From positions 1 through 64,000 of the forward strand of contig JAZDXN010000030.1 of assembly GCA_037013495.1 (NCBI GenBank): DNA of 64,000 nt, written 5' to 3'. The DNA is from Hippophae tibetana. Lineage: Eukaryota > Streptophyta > Magnoliopsida > Rosales > Elaeagnaceae. The stretch's first letter is position 1. The number at the start of each line of letters is the position of its first letter. Position numbers and translations under genes: made by a program. Shown here piece by piece: positions 1 through 11,134 of this stretch. The notes under the pieces were generated by a model. It saw only the letters and a list, made by a program, of their open reading frames with translations. It had not been told where the DNA came from and did not search any database.

Positions 1-1
1 G

Positions 2-13
2 TTTGCATGCAAA
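2..13. other. Perfect 12-bp palindrome at the unit anchor (reference copy u1)
   Basis: tttgcatgcaaa equals its own reverse complement. It is present in most units up to u71 and is replaced by ttggcgtgtaaa, which is not a palindrome, in u8, u10, u11, u14, u36, u39, u46, u47, u61, u65 and most units from u69 on. It contains an SphI site (gcatgc). Protein binding is not shown. Confidence 0.75.
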
Positions 14-150
14 AATTCAAACAATAAATTTGTATTGTATATAAGATCTCCAAATATAAGTATATTATCTTCTACAAGTTCAATATGATGTATTACCATT
101 ATTCTCCCTACAAACTACTTCTATATATAGGTTAATATAACTGAAAATCA

Positions 151-159
151 TTTTTTTTT
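151..159 (+). repeat. Variable poly-T tract (reference copy u1)
   Basis: A run of T lies between gaaaatca and gcc/gca in each unit. It is 9 bases here, about 7 in u33, and 13 in u14. It is interrupted by G in u50 and u52 and by C in u51 and u53. It accounts for part of the unit length variation. Confidence 0.8.
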
Positions 160-310
160 GCCGACTAATTTAGAGTAAAATAAATTGGTTTAATGTAATT
201 TTTCTACCAAATGTTTTATTTTGTTTTGCAAAAATTAAAATATGTTATAGTTATATAAAATAAATAAAGTCACTTTTTCTATTTTATAATAAATGTATTA
301 AAAATGTCAT

Positions 311-326
311 AAATAAATAAATAAAA
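311..326 (+). repeat. Short (TAAA)n microsatellite (reference copy u1)
   Basis: Three to four tandem taaa steps follow gtcataaa / gttataaa in every unit. Most copies have the longer form; Q units such as u8 and u10 have the shorter form followed by gaaagataaag. Confidence 0.75.
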
Positions 327-388
327 GATAAAGTTTTTCCTTTATGTGAAATAAATCATATTAAATAAAATAACATATAAGTAGATAG

Positions 389-405
389 TATAAATATATA
401 TATTA
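389..405. other. Conserved TATA-like alternating tract (reference copy u1)
   Basis: tataaatatatatatta is retained in nearly every unit with small changes in the number of TA steps (longer in u6, u11, u14, u32, u72). It fits the TATA-box consensus, but in such AT-rich DNA this is weak evidence for a promoter. Confidence 0.45.
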
Positions 406-494
406 GATTGAATGAAATAATAATTAACCAATTCAAAAAATTTATTAGTGGTTGAAATATAATACATTCCACATGTATCTTAAAATTAGGAGAA

Positions 495-508
495 ATTGGA
501 AAACCAAT
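495..508. other. Hairpin dyad attgg-aaaa-ccaat (reference copy u1)
   Basis: A 5-bp inverted repeat with a 4-base loop, giving a CCAAT pentamer on each strand. Intact in R, Q (u8-u41) and W units. Reduced to 4 bp in P (aaaaccaagatt). Destroyed in S and P' (aaaacaaagatt), in u45/u46 and in u43. Confidence 0.6.
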
Positions 509-516
509 ATTAAGAG

Positions 517-536
517 ACAAGGGGATTACCCTTTGT
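517..536. other. GC-rich imperfect dyad (reference copy u1)
   Basis: acaaggg and ccctttgt face each other across gatta, pairing with a single bulged T. This is the most GC-rich segment of the unit. S units change it to acaagagg, and W' units change the right arm to aacctttgt. Confidence 0.55.
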
Positions 537-643
537 CGCGTCGATACAATAGACATAATTGTGCAATATCCAATCAAAATTATGCAGGTAATTGTTAAAC
601 TTATACAAATAACTATAGATGATAATTTATACATTCGTAATTT

Positions 644-662
644 TGGTATCATATTATGAGCT
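644..662 (+). other. tggtatca...gagct motif resembling an initiator-tRNA primer site (reference copy u1)
   Basis: tggtatca is followed six bases later by gagct. The first eight bases equal the start of the primer-binding site used by many LTR retrotransposons (complement of the initiator methionine tRNA 3' end), but the match is interrupted and no LTR end (ca) precedes it. u20 lacks it by a 4-base deletion. Probably coincidence. Confidence 0.2.
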
Positions 663-697
663 AATAAATATTTTACATATTTTGTTAATATTTATTG

Positions 698-703
698 GAA
701 TTC
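698..703. other. Unit-specific EcoRI site (reference copy u1)
   Basis: gaattc occurs in ttggaattct at about offset 698 in the units I checked, with u70 (tgaagtctt) the one clear loss. D, E, u5, u31, u59 and u63 units have a second site in taacgaattc. Confidence 0.8.
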
Positions 704-795
704 ATACTTTTATAATTTGGAATATTTCTAACAATTCTACAAACATAAATACGGATTCCCAAAATTCATAAATTATCTCGATACAAAAATTTCTC

Positions 796-1589
796 GTTTG
801 CATGCAAACATTCAAACAATAAATTTGTATTGTATATATGATCTCCAAATATAACTATATTATCTTCTACAAGTTCAATATGATGTATTACCATTATTCT
901 CTCTACAAACTACTTCTATATAAAGGTTAATATAACTGAAAATCATTTTTTTTGCCAACTAATTGAGAATAAAATAAATTGGTTTAATGTAATTTTCTTT
1001 ACCAAATGTCTTATTTTGTTTTGCCAAAATTAAAATATGTTAAAGTTATATAAAATAAATAAACTCAATTTTACTCTTTTATAATAAATGTATTAAAAAT
1101 GTTATAAATAAATAAATAATACATAAAGTTTTTCCTTTATGTGAAATAAATCATATTAAATAAAATGACATATACGTAGATACTATAAATATATATATTA
1201 GATTTAATAAAATAATTATTAACGAATTCAAAAAATTTATTAGTGGTTGAAATATAATACATTCCACATGTATCTTAAAATTAGGAGAAATTGGAAAACC
1301 AATATTAAGAGACAAGGGGATTACCCTTTGTCGCGTCGATACAATAGACATAATCGTGCAATATCCAACCAAATTATGCAGGTAATTGTTAAACTTATAC
1401 AAATAAGAGTAGATGATAATTTATACATACGTAATTTTGGTATCATATTATAAGCTAATAAATATTTTACATATTTTGTTAATATTTATTGGAATTCTTA
1501 CTTTTATAATTCGGAATATGTCTAACAATTCTACAAACATAAATACGGATAGCCAAATTTCATAAATTATCTCGAAACAAAAATTCCTC
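796..1589 (+). repeat. Satellite unit u2 (R, type E)
   Basis: E diagnostics attctctctac, gccaaaattaa, ttactctttt and gatttaataaaat, ending taagagtag, tataagct and atagccaaa. An E unit outside the main HOR block, without the taatgtaactg of u19, u24 and u28. Confidence 0.92.
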
Positions 1590-2382
1590 GTTTGCATGCA
1601 AAAATTCAAACAATAAATTTGTATTGTATATAAGATCTCCAAATATAACTATATTATCTTCTACAAGTTCAATATGATGTATTACCATTATTCTCCCTAC
1701 AAACTACTTCTATATATAGGTTAATATAACTGAAAATCATTTTTTTTGCAGACTAATTCAGAGTAAAATAAATTGGTTTAATGTAATTTTCTCTACCAAA
1801 TGTCTTATTTTGTTTTGTAAAAATTAAAATATGTTATAGTTATATAAAATAAATAAAGTCACTTTTTCTATTTTATAATAAATATATTAAAAATGTCATA
1901 AATAAATAAATAAAGATAAAGTTTTTCCTTTATGTGAAATAAATCATATTAAATAAAATAACATATAAGTAGATACTATAAATATATATATTAGATTGAA
2001 TGAAATAATAATTAACCAATTCAAAAAATTTATTAGTGGTTGAAATATAATACATTCCACATGTATCTTAAAATTAGGAGAAATTGGAAAACCAATATTA
2101 AGAGACAAGGGGATTACCCTTTGTCACGTCGATACAATAGACATAATTGTGCAATATCCAACCAAATTATGCAGGTAATTGTTAAACTTATACAAATAAC
2201 TATAGATGATAATTTATACATTCGTAATTTTGGTATCATATTATGAGCTAATAAATATTTTACATATTTTGTTAATATTTATTGGAATTCTTACTTTTAT
2301 AATTAGGAATATTTCTAACAATTCTACAAACATAAATACGGTTTCCCAAAATTCATAAATTATCTCGATACAAAAATTTCTC
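1590..2382 (+). repeat. Satellite unit u3 (R', type C)
   Basis: gcagactaattcagag, tgtaaaaattaa, aatatattaaaaatg and tcacgtcg match u17, u22 and u26. It ends gtttcccaaaattc, a private change in cggattccc. Confidence 0.92.
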
Positions 2383-3174
2383 GTTTGCATGCAAACATTC
2401 AAACAATAAATTTGTATTGTATATATGATCTCCAAATATAACTATATTATCTTCTACAAGTTCAATATGATGTATTACCATTATTCTCCCTACAAACTAC
2501 TTCTATATAAAGGTTAATATAACTGAAAATCATTTTTTTTGCCAACTAATTGAGAATAAAATAAATTGGTTTAATGTAATTTTCTCTACAAATGTCTTAT
2601 TTTGTTTTGCAAAAATTAAAATATGTTAAAGTTATATAAAATAAATAAACTCAATTTTACTATTTTATAATAAATGTATTAAAAATGTTATAAATAAATA
2701 AATAATACATAAAGTTTTTCCTTTATGTGAAATAAATCATTTAAATAAAATGACATATACGTAGATACTATAAATATATATATTAGATTTAATGAAATAA
2801 TTATTAACGAATTCAAAAATTTATTAGTGGTTGAAATATAATACATTCCACATGTATCTTAAAATTAGGAGAAATTGGAAAACCAATATTAAGAGACAAG
2901 GGGATTACCCTTTGTCGCGTCGATACAATAGACATAATTGTGCAATATCCAACTAAATTATGCAGGTAATTGTTAAACTTATACAAATAACTATAGATGA
3001 TAATTTATACATTCGTAATTTTGGTATCATATTATGAGCTAATAAATATTTTACATATTTTTTTTAATATTTATTGGAATTCTTACTTTTATAATTAGGA
3101 ATATTTCTAACAATTCTACAAACATAAATACGGATTCCCAAAATTCATAAATTATCTCGATTCAAAAATTTCTC
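2383..3174 (+). repeat. Satellite unit u4 (R, D-like)
   Basis: gccaactaattgagaat, gatttaatgaaat and taacgaattc, with ccaactaaatt and an expanded T run before aatatttattgg; ends cgattcaaaaatt. Partner of u30 at an offset of 20.67 kb. Confidence 0.92.
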
Positions 3175-3969
3175 GTTTGCATGCAAACATTCAAACAATA
3201 AATTTGTATTGTATATATGATCTCCAAATATAACTATATTATCTTCTACAAGTTCAATATGATGTATTACCATTATTCTCCCTACAAACTACTTCTATAT
3301 AAAGGTTAATATAACTGAAAATCATTTTTTTTTGCCAACTAATTGAGAATAAAATAAATTGGTTTATGTAATTTTCTCTACCAAATGTCTTATTTTGTTT
3401 TGCAAAAATTAAAATATGTTAAAGTTATATAAAATAAATAAACTCAATTTTACTATTTTATAATAAATGTATTAAAAATGTTATAAATAAATAAATAATA
3501 CATAAAGTTTTTCCTTTATGTGAAATAAATCATATTAAATAAAATGACATATACGTAGATACTATAAATATATATATTAGATTTAATGAAATAATTATTA
3601 ACGAATTCAAAAAATTTATTAGTGGTTGAAATATAATACATTCCACATGTATCTTAAAATTAGGAGATATTGGAAAACCAATATTAAGAGACAAGGGGAT
3701 TATCCTTTGTCGCGTCGATACAATAGACATAATCGTGCAATATCCAACCAAATTATGGAGGTAATTGTTAAACTTATACAAATAAGAGTAGATGATAATT
3801 TATACATACGTAATTTTGGTATCATATTATAAGCTAATAAATATTTTACATATTTTGTTAATATTTATTGGAATTCTTACTTTTATAATTCGGAATATGT
3901 CTAACAATTCTACAATCATAAATACGGATTGCCAAATTTCATAAATTATCTCGAAACAAAAAATTCCTC
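3175..3969 (+). repeat. Satellite unit u5 (R)
   Basis: D-like front and F-like end (taagagtag, tataagct), with tacaatcataaat shared only with u31. Private gagatattgg and ggattatcc. Confidence 0.92.
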
Positions 3970-4767
3970 GTTTGCATGCAAAAATTCAAACAATAAATTT
4001 GTATTGTATATAAGATCTCCAAATATAACTATATTATCTTCTACAAGTTCAATATGATGTATTACCATTATTATCCCTACAAACTACTTCTATATATAGG
4101 TTAATATAAATGAAAATCATTTTTTTTTGCAAACAAATTCAGAGTAAAATAAATTGGTTTAATGTAATTTTCTCTACCAATTGTCTTATTTTGTTTTGTA
4201 AAAATTAAAATATGTTAAAGTTATATAAAATAAATAAACTCACTTTTACTATTTTATAATAAATGTATTAAAAATGTTATAAATAAATAAATAATACATA
4301 AATTTTTTCCTTTATGTGAAATAAATCATTTTAAATAAAATGACATATAAGTAGATACTATAAATATATATATATTAGATTGAATGAAATAATTATTAAC
4401 CAATTCAAAAAATTTATTATTGGTTGAAATATAATACATTCCAAATGTATCTTAAAATTAGGAGAAATTGGAAAACCAATATTAAGAGACAAGGGGATTA
4501 CCCTTTGTCGCGTCGATACAATAGACATAATCGTGCAATATCCAACCAAAATTATGCAGGTAATTGTTAAACTTATACAAATATCAGTAGATTATAATTT
4601 ATACATACGTAATTTTGATATCATATTATGGGCTAATAAATATTTTACATATTTTGTTAATATTTATTGGAATTCTTACTTTTATAATTCAGAATTTGTC
4701 TAACAATTCTACAAACATAAATACGGATTGCCATATTTCATAAATTATCTCGAAACAAAAATTCCCC
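3970..4767 (+). repeat. Satellite unit u6 (R with W-type front)
   Basis: attatccctac, gcaaacaaattcagag, caaatgtatc, atatcagtagatt, tatgggctaat and ttcagaatttgtc. The same combination is found in u32 only. Confidence 0.92.
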
Positions 4768-5560
4768 GTTTGCATGCAAAAATTCAAACAATAAATTTGT
4801 ATTGTATATAAGATCTCCAAATATAAGTATATTATCTTCTACAAGTTCAATATGATGTATTACCATTATTCTCCCTACAAACTACTTCTATATATAGGTT
4901 AATATAACTGAAAATCATTTTTTTTGCCGACTAATTTAGAGTAAAATAAATTGGTTTAATGTAATTTTTCTACCAAATGTTTTATTTTGTTTTGCAAAAA
5001 TTAAATGTGTTATAGTTATATAAAATAAATAAAGTCACTTTTTCTATTTTATAATAAATGTATTAAAAATGTCATAAATAAATAAATAAAAGATAAAGTT
5101 TTTCCTTTATGTGAAAATAAATCATATTAAATAAAATAACATATAAGTAGATAGTATAAATATATATATTAGATTGAATGAAATAATAATTAACTAATTC
5201 AAAAAATTTATTAGTGGTTGAAATATAATACATTCCACATGTATCTTAAAATTAGGAGAAATTGGAAAACCAATATTAAGAGACAAGGGGATTACCCTTT
5301 GTCGCGTCGATACAATAGACATAATTGTGCAATATCCAACCAAATTATCCAGGTAATTGTTAAACTTATACAAATAACTATAGATGATAATTTATACATT
5401 CGTAATTTTGGTATCATATTATGAGCTAATAAATATTTTACATATTTTGTTAAGATTTATTGGAATTCTTACTTTTGTAATTCCGAATATGTCTAACAAT
5501 TCTACAAACATAAATACGGATTGCCAAATTTCATAAATTATCTAGAAACAAAAATTCCTC
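4768..5560 (+). repeat. Satellite unit u7 (R)
   Basis: Starts after cccc, has ataagtatatt and tagatagt, and atccaggtaattg shared with u9. Ends with tctagaaacaaaa, giving an XbaI site before the next anchor. Confidence 0.92.
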
Positions 5561-6353
5561 GTTGGCGTGTAAACATTCAAACAATAAATTTGTATTGTAT
5601 ATAAGATCTCCAAATATAACTATATTATCTTCTACAAGTTCAATATGATGTATTACCATTATTCTCCCTACAAACTACTTCTATATATAGGTTAATATAA
5701 CTGAAAATCATTTTTTTTGCCGACTAATTCAGAGTAAAATAAATTGGTTTAATGTAATTTTTCTACCAATGTCTTATTTTGTTTTGCAAAAATTAAAATA
5801 TGTTATAGTTATATAAAATAAATAAACTCACTTTTACTATTTTATAAAAAATGTATTAAAAATGTCATAAATAAATAAAAGAAAGATAAAGTTTTTCCTT
5901 TATGTGAAATAAATCAAATTAAATAAAATCACATATAAGTAGATACTATAAATATATATATTAGATTGAATGAAATAATAATTAACCAATTCAAAAAATT
6001 TATTAGTGGTTGGAAATATAATACATTCCACATGTATCTTAAAAGTAGGAGAAATTGGAAAACCAATATTAAGAGACAAGGGGATTACCCTTTGTTGTGT
6101 TGATACCCTAGACATGATCATGCAATATCCAACAAAATTAAGCAGGTAATTGTTAAACTTATACAAATAACAGTAGATTATAATTTATACATACGTAATT
6201 TTGGTATCATATTATGAGCTAATAAATATTTTACATATTTTGTTAATATTTATTGGAATTCTTACTTTTGTAATTCCGAATATGTCTAACAATTCTACAA
6301 ACATAAATACGGATTGCCAAATTTCATAAATTATCTCGAAACAAAAATTCCCC
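5561..6353 (+). repeat. Satellite unit u8 (Q)
   Basis: Anchor gttggcgtgt; Q core ttgtgttgataccctag, atgatcatgc, aaattaagcagg. Short TAAA form with gaaagataaag. Private ggttggaaat. Confidence 0.92.
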
Positions 6354-7149
6354 GTTTGCATGCAAAAATTCAAACAATAAATTTGTATTGTATATAAGAT
6401 CTCCAAAATATAAGTATATTATCTTCTACAAGTTCAATATGATGTATTACCATTATTCTCCCTACAAACTACTTCTATATATAGGTTAATATAACTGAAA
6501 ATCATTTTTTTTGCCGACTAATTTAGAGTAAAATAAATTGGTTTAATGTAATTTTTTCTACCAAATGTTTTATTTTGTTTTGCAAAAAATTAAAATGTGT
6601 TATAGTTATATAAAATAAATAAAGTCACTTTTTCTATTTTATAATAAATGTATTAAAAATGTCATAAATAAATAAATAAAAGATAAAGTTTTTCCTTTAT
6701 GTGAAATAAATCATAATAAATAAAATAACATATAAGTAGATAGTATAAATATATATATTAGATTGAATGAAATAATAATTAACCAATTCAAAAAATTTAT
6801 TAGTGGTTGAAATATAATACATTCCACATGTATCTTAAAATTAGGAGAAATTGGAAAACCAATATTAAGAGACAAGGGGATTACCCTTTGTCGCGTCGAT
6901 ACAATAGACATAATTGTGCAATATCCAACCAAATTATCCAGGTAATTGTTAAACTTATACAAATAACTATAGATGATAATTTATACATTCGTAATTTTGG
7001 TATCATATTATGAGCTAATAAATATTTTACATATTTTGTTAAGATTTATTGGAATTCTTACTTTTGTAATTCCGAATATGTCTAACAATTCTACAAACAT
7101 AAATACGGATTGCCAAATTTCATAAATTATCTAGAAACAAAAATTCCTC
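6354..7149 (+). repeat. Satellite unit u9 (R)
   Basis: Duplicate of u7 (cccc anchor, ataagtatatt, tagatagt, atccagg) with one-base insertions in ccaaaatata and gcaaaaaattaa. Confidence 0.92.
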
Positions 7150-7944
7150 GTTGGCGTGTAAACATTCAAACAATAAATTTGTATTGTATATAAGATCTCC
7201 AAATATAACTATATTATCTTCTACAAGTTCAATATGATGTATTACCATTATTCTCCCTACAAACTACTTCTATATATAGGTTAATATAACTGAAAATCAT
7301 TTTTTTTTGCCGACTAATTCAGAGTAAAATAAATTGGTTTAATGTAATTTTTCTACCAAATGTCTTATTTTGTTTTGCAAAAATTAAAATATGTTATAGT
7401 TATATAAAATAAATAAACTCACTTTTACTATTTTATAAAAAATGTATTAAAAATGTCATAAATAAATAAAAGAAAGATAAAGTTTTTCCTTTATGTGAAA
7501 TAAATCAAATTAAATAAAATCACATATAAGTAGATACTATAAATATATATATTAGATTGAATGAAATAATAATTAACCAATTCAAAAAATTTATTAGTGG
7601 TTGAAATATAATACATTCCACATGTATCTTAAAAGTAGGAGAAATTGGAAAACCAATATTAAGAGACAAGGGGATTACCCTTTGTTGTGTTGATACCCTA
7701 GACATGATCATGCAATATCCAACAAAATTAAGCAGGTAATTGTTTAAACTTATACAAATAACAGTAGATTATAATTTATACATACGTAATTTTGGTATCA
7801 TATTATGAGCTAATAAATATTTTACATATTTTGTTAATATTTATTGGAATTCTTACTTTTGTAATTCCGAATATGTCTAACAATTCTACAAACATAAATA
7901 CGGATTGCCAAATTTCATAAATTATCTAGAAACAAAAATTCCTC
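7150..7944 (+). repeat. Satellite unit u10 (Q)
   Basis: Duplicate of u8 and first unit of the Q-W-R trimer; differs by ggttgaaat and tgtttaaactt. Confidence 0.92.
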
Positions 7945-8742
7945 GTTGGCGTGTAAACATTCAAACAATAAATTTGTATTGTATATAAGATCTCCAAATA
8001 TAACTATATTATCTTCTACAAGTTCAATATGATGTATTACCATTATTATCCCTACAAACTACTTCTATATATAGGTTAATATAAATGAAAATCATTTTTT
8101 TTTTGCAAACTAATTCAGAGTAAAATAAATTGGTTTAATGTCATTTTCTCTACCAAATGTCTTATTTTGTTTTGCAAAAATTAAAATATGTTAAAGTTAT
8201 ATAAAATAAATAAACTCACTTTTACTATTTTATAATAAATGTATTAAAAATGTTATAAATAAATAAATAATACATAAATTTTTTCCTTTATGTGAAATAA
8301 ATCATTTTAAATAAAATGACATATAAGTAGATACTATATATATATATATATTAGATTGAATGAAATAATTATTAACCAATTCAAAAAATTTATTATTGGT
8401 TGAAATATAATACATTCCAAATGTATCTTAAAATTAGGAGAAATTGGAAAACCAATATTAAGAGACAAGGGGATTACCCTTTGTGGTGTCGATACAATAG
8501 ACATAATCGTGCAATATCCAACCAAATTATGCAGGTAATTGTTGAACTTATACAAATAACAGTAGATGATAATTTATACATACGTAATTTTGGTATCATA
8601 TTATGAGCTAATAAATATTTTACATATTTTGTTAAGATTTATTGGAATTCTTACTTTTATAATTCGGAATATGTCTAACAATTCTACAAACATAAATACG
8701 GACTGCCAAATTTCATAAGTTATCTCGAAACAAAAATTCCTC
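7945..8742 (+). repeat. Satellite unit u11 (W)
   Basis: gttggcgtgt anchor, attatccctac, gcaaactaattcagag, caaatgtatc, tggtgtcgatacaatag, ttgttgaactt. The TA tract is unusually long (ctatatatatatatata). Confidence 0.92.
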
Positions 8743-9537
8743 GTTTGCATGCAAACATTCAAACAATAAATTTGTATTGTATATATGATCTCCAAATATA
8801 ACTATATTATCTTCTACAAGTTCAATATGATGTATTGCCATTATTCTCCCTACATACTCCTTCTATATAAAGGTTAATATAACTGAAAATCATTTTTTTT
8901 TTGCCAACTAATTGAGAGTAAAATAAATTGGTTTAATGTAATTTTCTCTACCAAATGTCTTATTTTGTTTTGCAAAAATTAAAATATGTTATAGTTATAT
9001 AAAATAAATAAACTCACTTTTACTATTTTATAAAAAATGTATTAAAATATCATAAATAAATAAATAAAAGATAAAGTTTTTCCTTTATGTGAAATAAATC
9101 AAATTAAATAAAATGACATATAAGTAGATACTACAAATATATATATTAGATTGAATGAAATAATTATTAACCAATTCAAAAAATTTATTATTGGTTGAAA
9201 TATAATACATTCCACATGTATCTTAAAAGTAGGAGAAATTGGAAAACCAATATTAAGAGACAAGGGGATTACCCTTTGTCGCGTCGATACAATAGACATA
9301 ATCGTGCAATATCCAACCAAATTATGCAGGTAATTGTTAAACTTATACAAAAAACAGTAGATGATAATTTATACATACGTAATTTTGTAATATATTATGA
9401 GCTAATAAATATTTTACATATTTTGTTAATATTTATTGGAATTCTTACTTTTATAATTCGGAATATGTCTAACAATTCTACAAACATAAATACGGATTGC
9501 CAAATTTCATAAATTATCTCGAAACAAAAAATTCCTC
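8743..9537 (+). repeat. Satellite unit u12 (R, aaaagtaggag form)
   Basis: tacatactccttc front shared with u15 and u43; back has aaaaaacagtag and gtaatatattatg, the latter shared with u34, u37, u38 and u39. Confidence 0.92.
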
Positions 9538-10332
9538 GTTTGCATGCAAAAATTCAAACAATAAATTTGTATTGTATATAAGATCTCCAAATATAACTAT
9601 ATTATCTTCTACAAGTTGAATATGATGTATTACCATTATTCTCCCTACAAACTACTTCTATATATAGGTTAATATAACTGAAAATAATTTTTTTTTGCCG
9701 ACTAATTCAGAGTAAAATAAATTGGTTTAATGTAATTTTTCTACCAAATGTCTTATTTTGTTTTGCAAAAATTAAAATATGTTATAGTTATATAAAATAA
9801 ATAAACTCACTTTTACTATTTTATAAAAAATGTATTAAAAATGTCATAAATAAATAAAAGAAAGATAAAGTTTTTCCTTTATGTGAAATAAATCAAATAA
9901 AATAAAATCACATATAAGTAGATACTATAAATATATATATTAGATTGAATGAAATAATAATTAACCAATTCAAAAAAATTTATTAGTGGTTGAAATATAA
10001 TACATTCCACATGTATCTTAAAAGTAGGAGAAATTGGAAAACCAATATTAAGAGACAAGGGGATTACCCTTTGTTGTGTTGATACCCTAGACATGATCAT
10101 GCAATATCCAACAAAATTAAGCAGGTAATTGTTAAACTTATACAAATAACAGTAGATTATAATTTATACATACGTAATTTTGGTATCATATTATGAGCTA
10201 ATAAATATTTTACATATTTTGTTAATATTTATTCGAATTCTTACTTTTGTAATTCCGAATATGTCTAACAATTCTACAAACATAAATACGGATTGCCAAA
10301 TTTCATAAATTATCTAGAAACAAAAATTCCTC
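9538..10332 (+). repeat. Satellite unit u13 (Q)
   Basis: Front has caagttgaatatg and gaaaataattttt shared with u35 and u41; Q core in the back. Private attcgaattc. Confidence 0.92.
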
Positions 10333-11134
10333 GTTGGGCGTGTAAACATTCAAACAATAAATTTGTATTGTATATAAGATCTCCAAATATAACTATATTA
10401 TCTTCTACAAGTTCAATATGATGTATTACCATTATTATCCCTACAAACTACTTCTATATATAGGTTAATATAAATGAAAATCATTTTTTTTTTTTTGCAA
10501 ACTAATTCAGAGTAAAATAAATTGGTTTAATGTAATTTTCTCTACCAAATGTCTTATTTTGTTTTGCAAAAATTAAAATATGTTAAAGTTATATAAAATA
10601 AATAAACTCACTTTTACTATTTTATAATAAATGTATTAAAAATGTTATAAATAAATAAATAATACATAAATTTTTTCCTTTATGTGAAATAAATCATTTT
10701 AAATAAAATGACATATAAGTAGATACTATAAATATATATATATTAGATTGAATGAAATAATTATTAACCAATTCAAAAAATTTATTATTGGTTGAAATAT
10801 AATACATTCCAAATGTATCTTAAAATTAGGAGAAATTGGAAAACCAATATTAAGAGACAAGGGGATTACCCTTTGTGGTGTCGATACAATAGACATAATC
10901 GTGCAATATCCAACCAAATTATGCAGGTAATTGTTGAACTTATACAAATAACAGTAGATGATAATTTATACATACGTAATTTTGGTATCATATTATGAGC
11001 TAATAAATATTTTACATATTTTGTTAAGATTTTTTGGAATTCTTACTTTTATAATTCTGAATATGTCTAACAATTCTACAAACATAAATACGGACTGCCA
11101 AATTTCATAAATTATCTCGAAACAAAAATTCCTC
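10333..11134 (+). repeat. Satellite unit u14 (W)
   Basis: The longest unit (802 bp), because of a 13-base T tract and gttgggcgtg with an extra G. The back half (aagattttttggaattc) matches u42. Confidence 0.92.

Larger units (their letters stand above)
1..795 (+). repeat. Satellite unit u1 (R)
   Basis: Shares ataagtatatt, gccgactaatttagag, tcttatttt changed to ttttatttt, and tagatagt with u7, u9 and u33; ends D-like with tttggaatatttc and tcccaaaattc. It carries a private ccaatcaaaatt. Confidence 0.92.
4768..7944 (+). repeat. Dimeric HOR, two copies (u7-u8, u9-u10)
   Basis: u7 and u9 share ccccgtttgc at the start, ataagtatatt, gccgactaatttagag, tagatagt and the rare atccaggtaattg; u8 and u10 are both Q units with gttggcgtgt. 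The offset is 1586-1589 bp. Few differences remain between the two dimers, for example ggttggaaat in u8 against ggttgaaat in u10. Confidence 0.85.

Noticed and set aside
514..563. tRNA-like or other structured RNA gene in the GC-rich core
   Set aside because: The dyads are short, no cloverleaf arms or A/B boxes could be assembled, and base changes between subfamilies break the pairing without compensation.
735..751. Yeast-type replication origin consensus on the minus strand (gtatttatgtttg)
   Set aside because: Matches 10 of 11 positions, but such matches are expected often in DNA this AT-rich and the consensus has no meaning outside budding yeast.
1151..1402. Recurrent minus-strand open frame, 83 codons (60-88 in different units), seen about 50 times
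   Set aside because: It lies at the same offset in each unit, so it is copied with the satellite. Its length differs between subfamilies through frame-breaking indels and stops (66 codons in S, 60 in P), codon positions show no evident protein-like constraint, and the hydrophobic tail only reflects A/T codons. No recognisable domain.
1247..1453. Recurrent plus-strand open frame, 68 codons, overlapping the minus-strand one
   Set aside because: It exists because the GC-rich core is poor in stop codons. It is absent from S and most P units and has no family resemblance.
7150..7170. CENP-B-box-like string in cctcgttggcgtg
   Set aside because: Only tcgttgg agrees with the box; the essential A and CGGG positions are missing.
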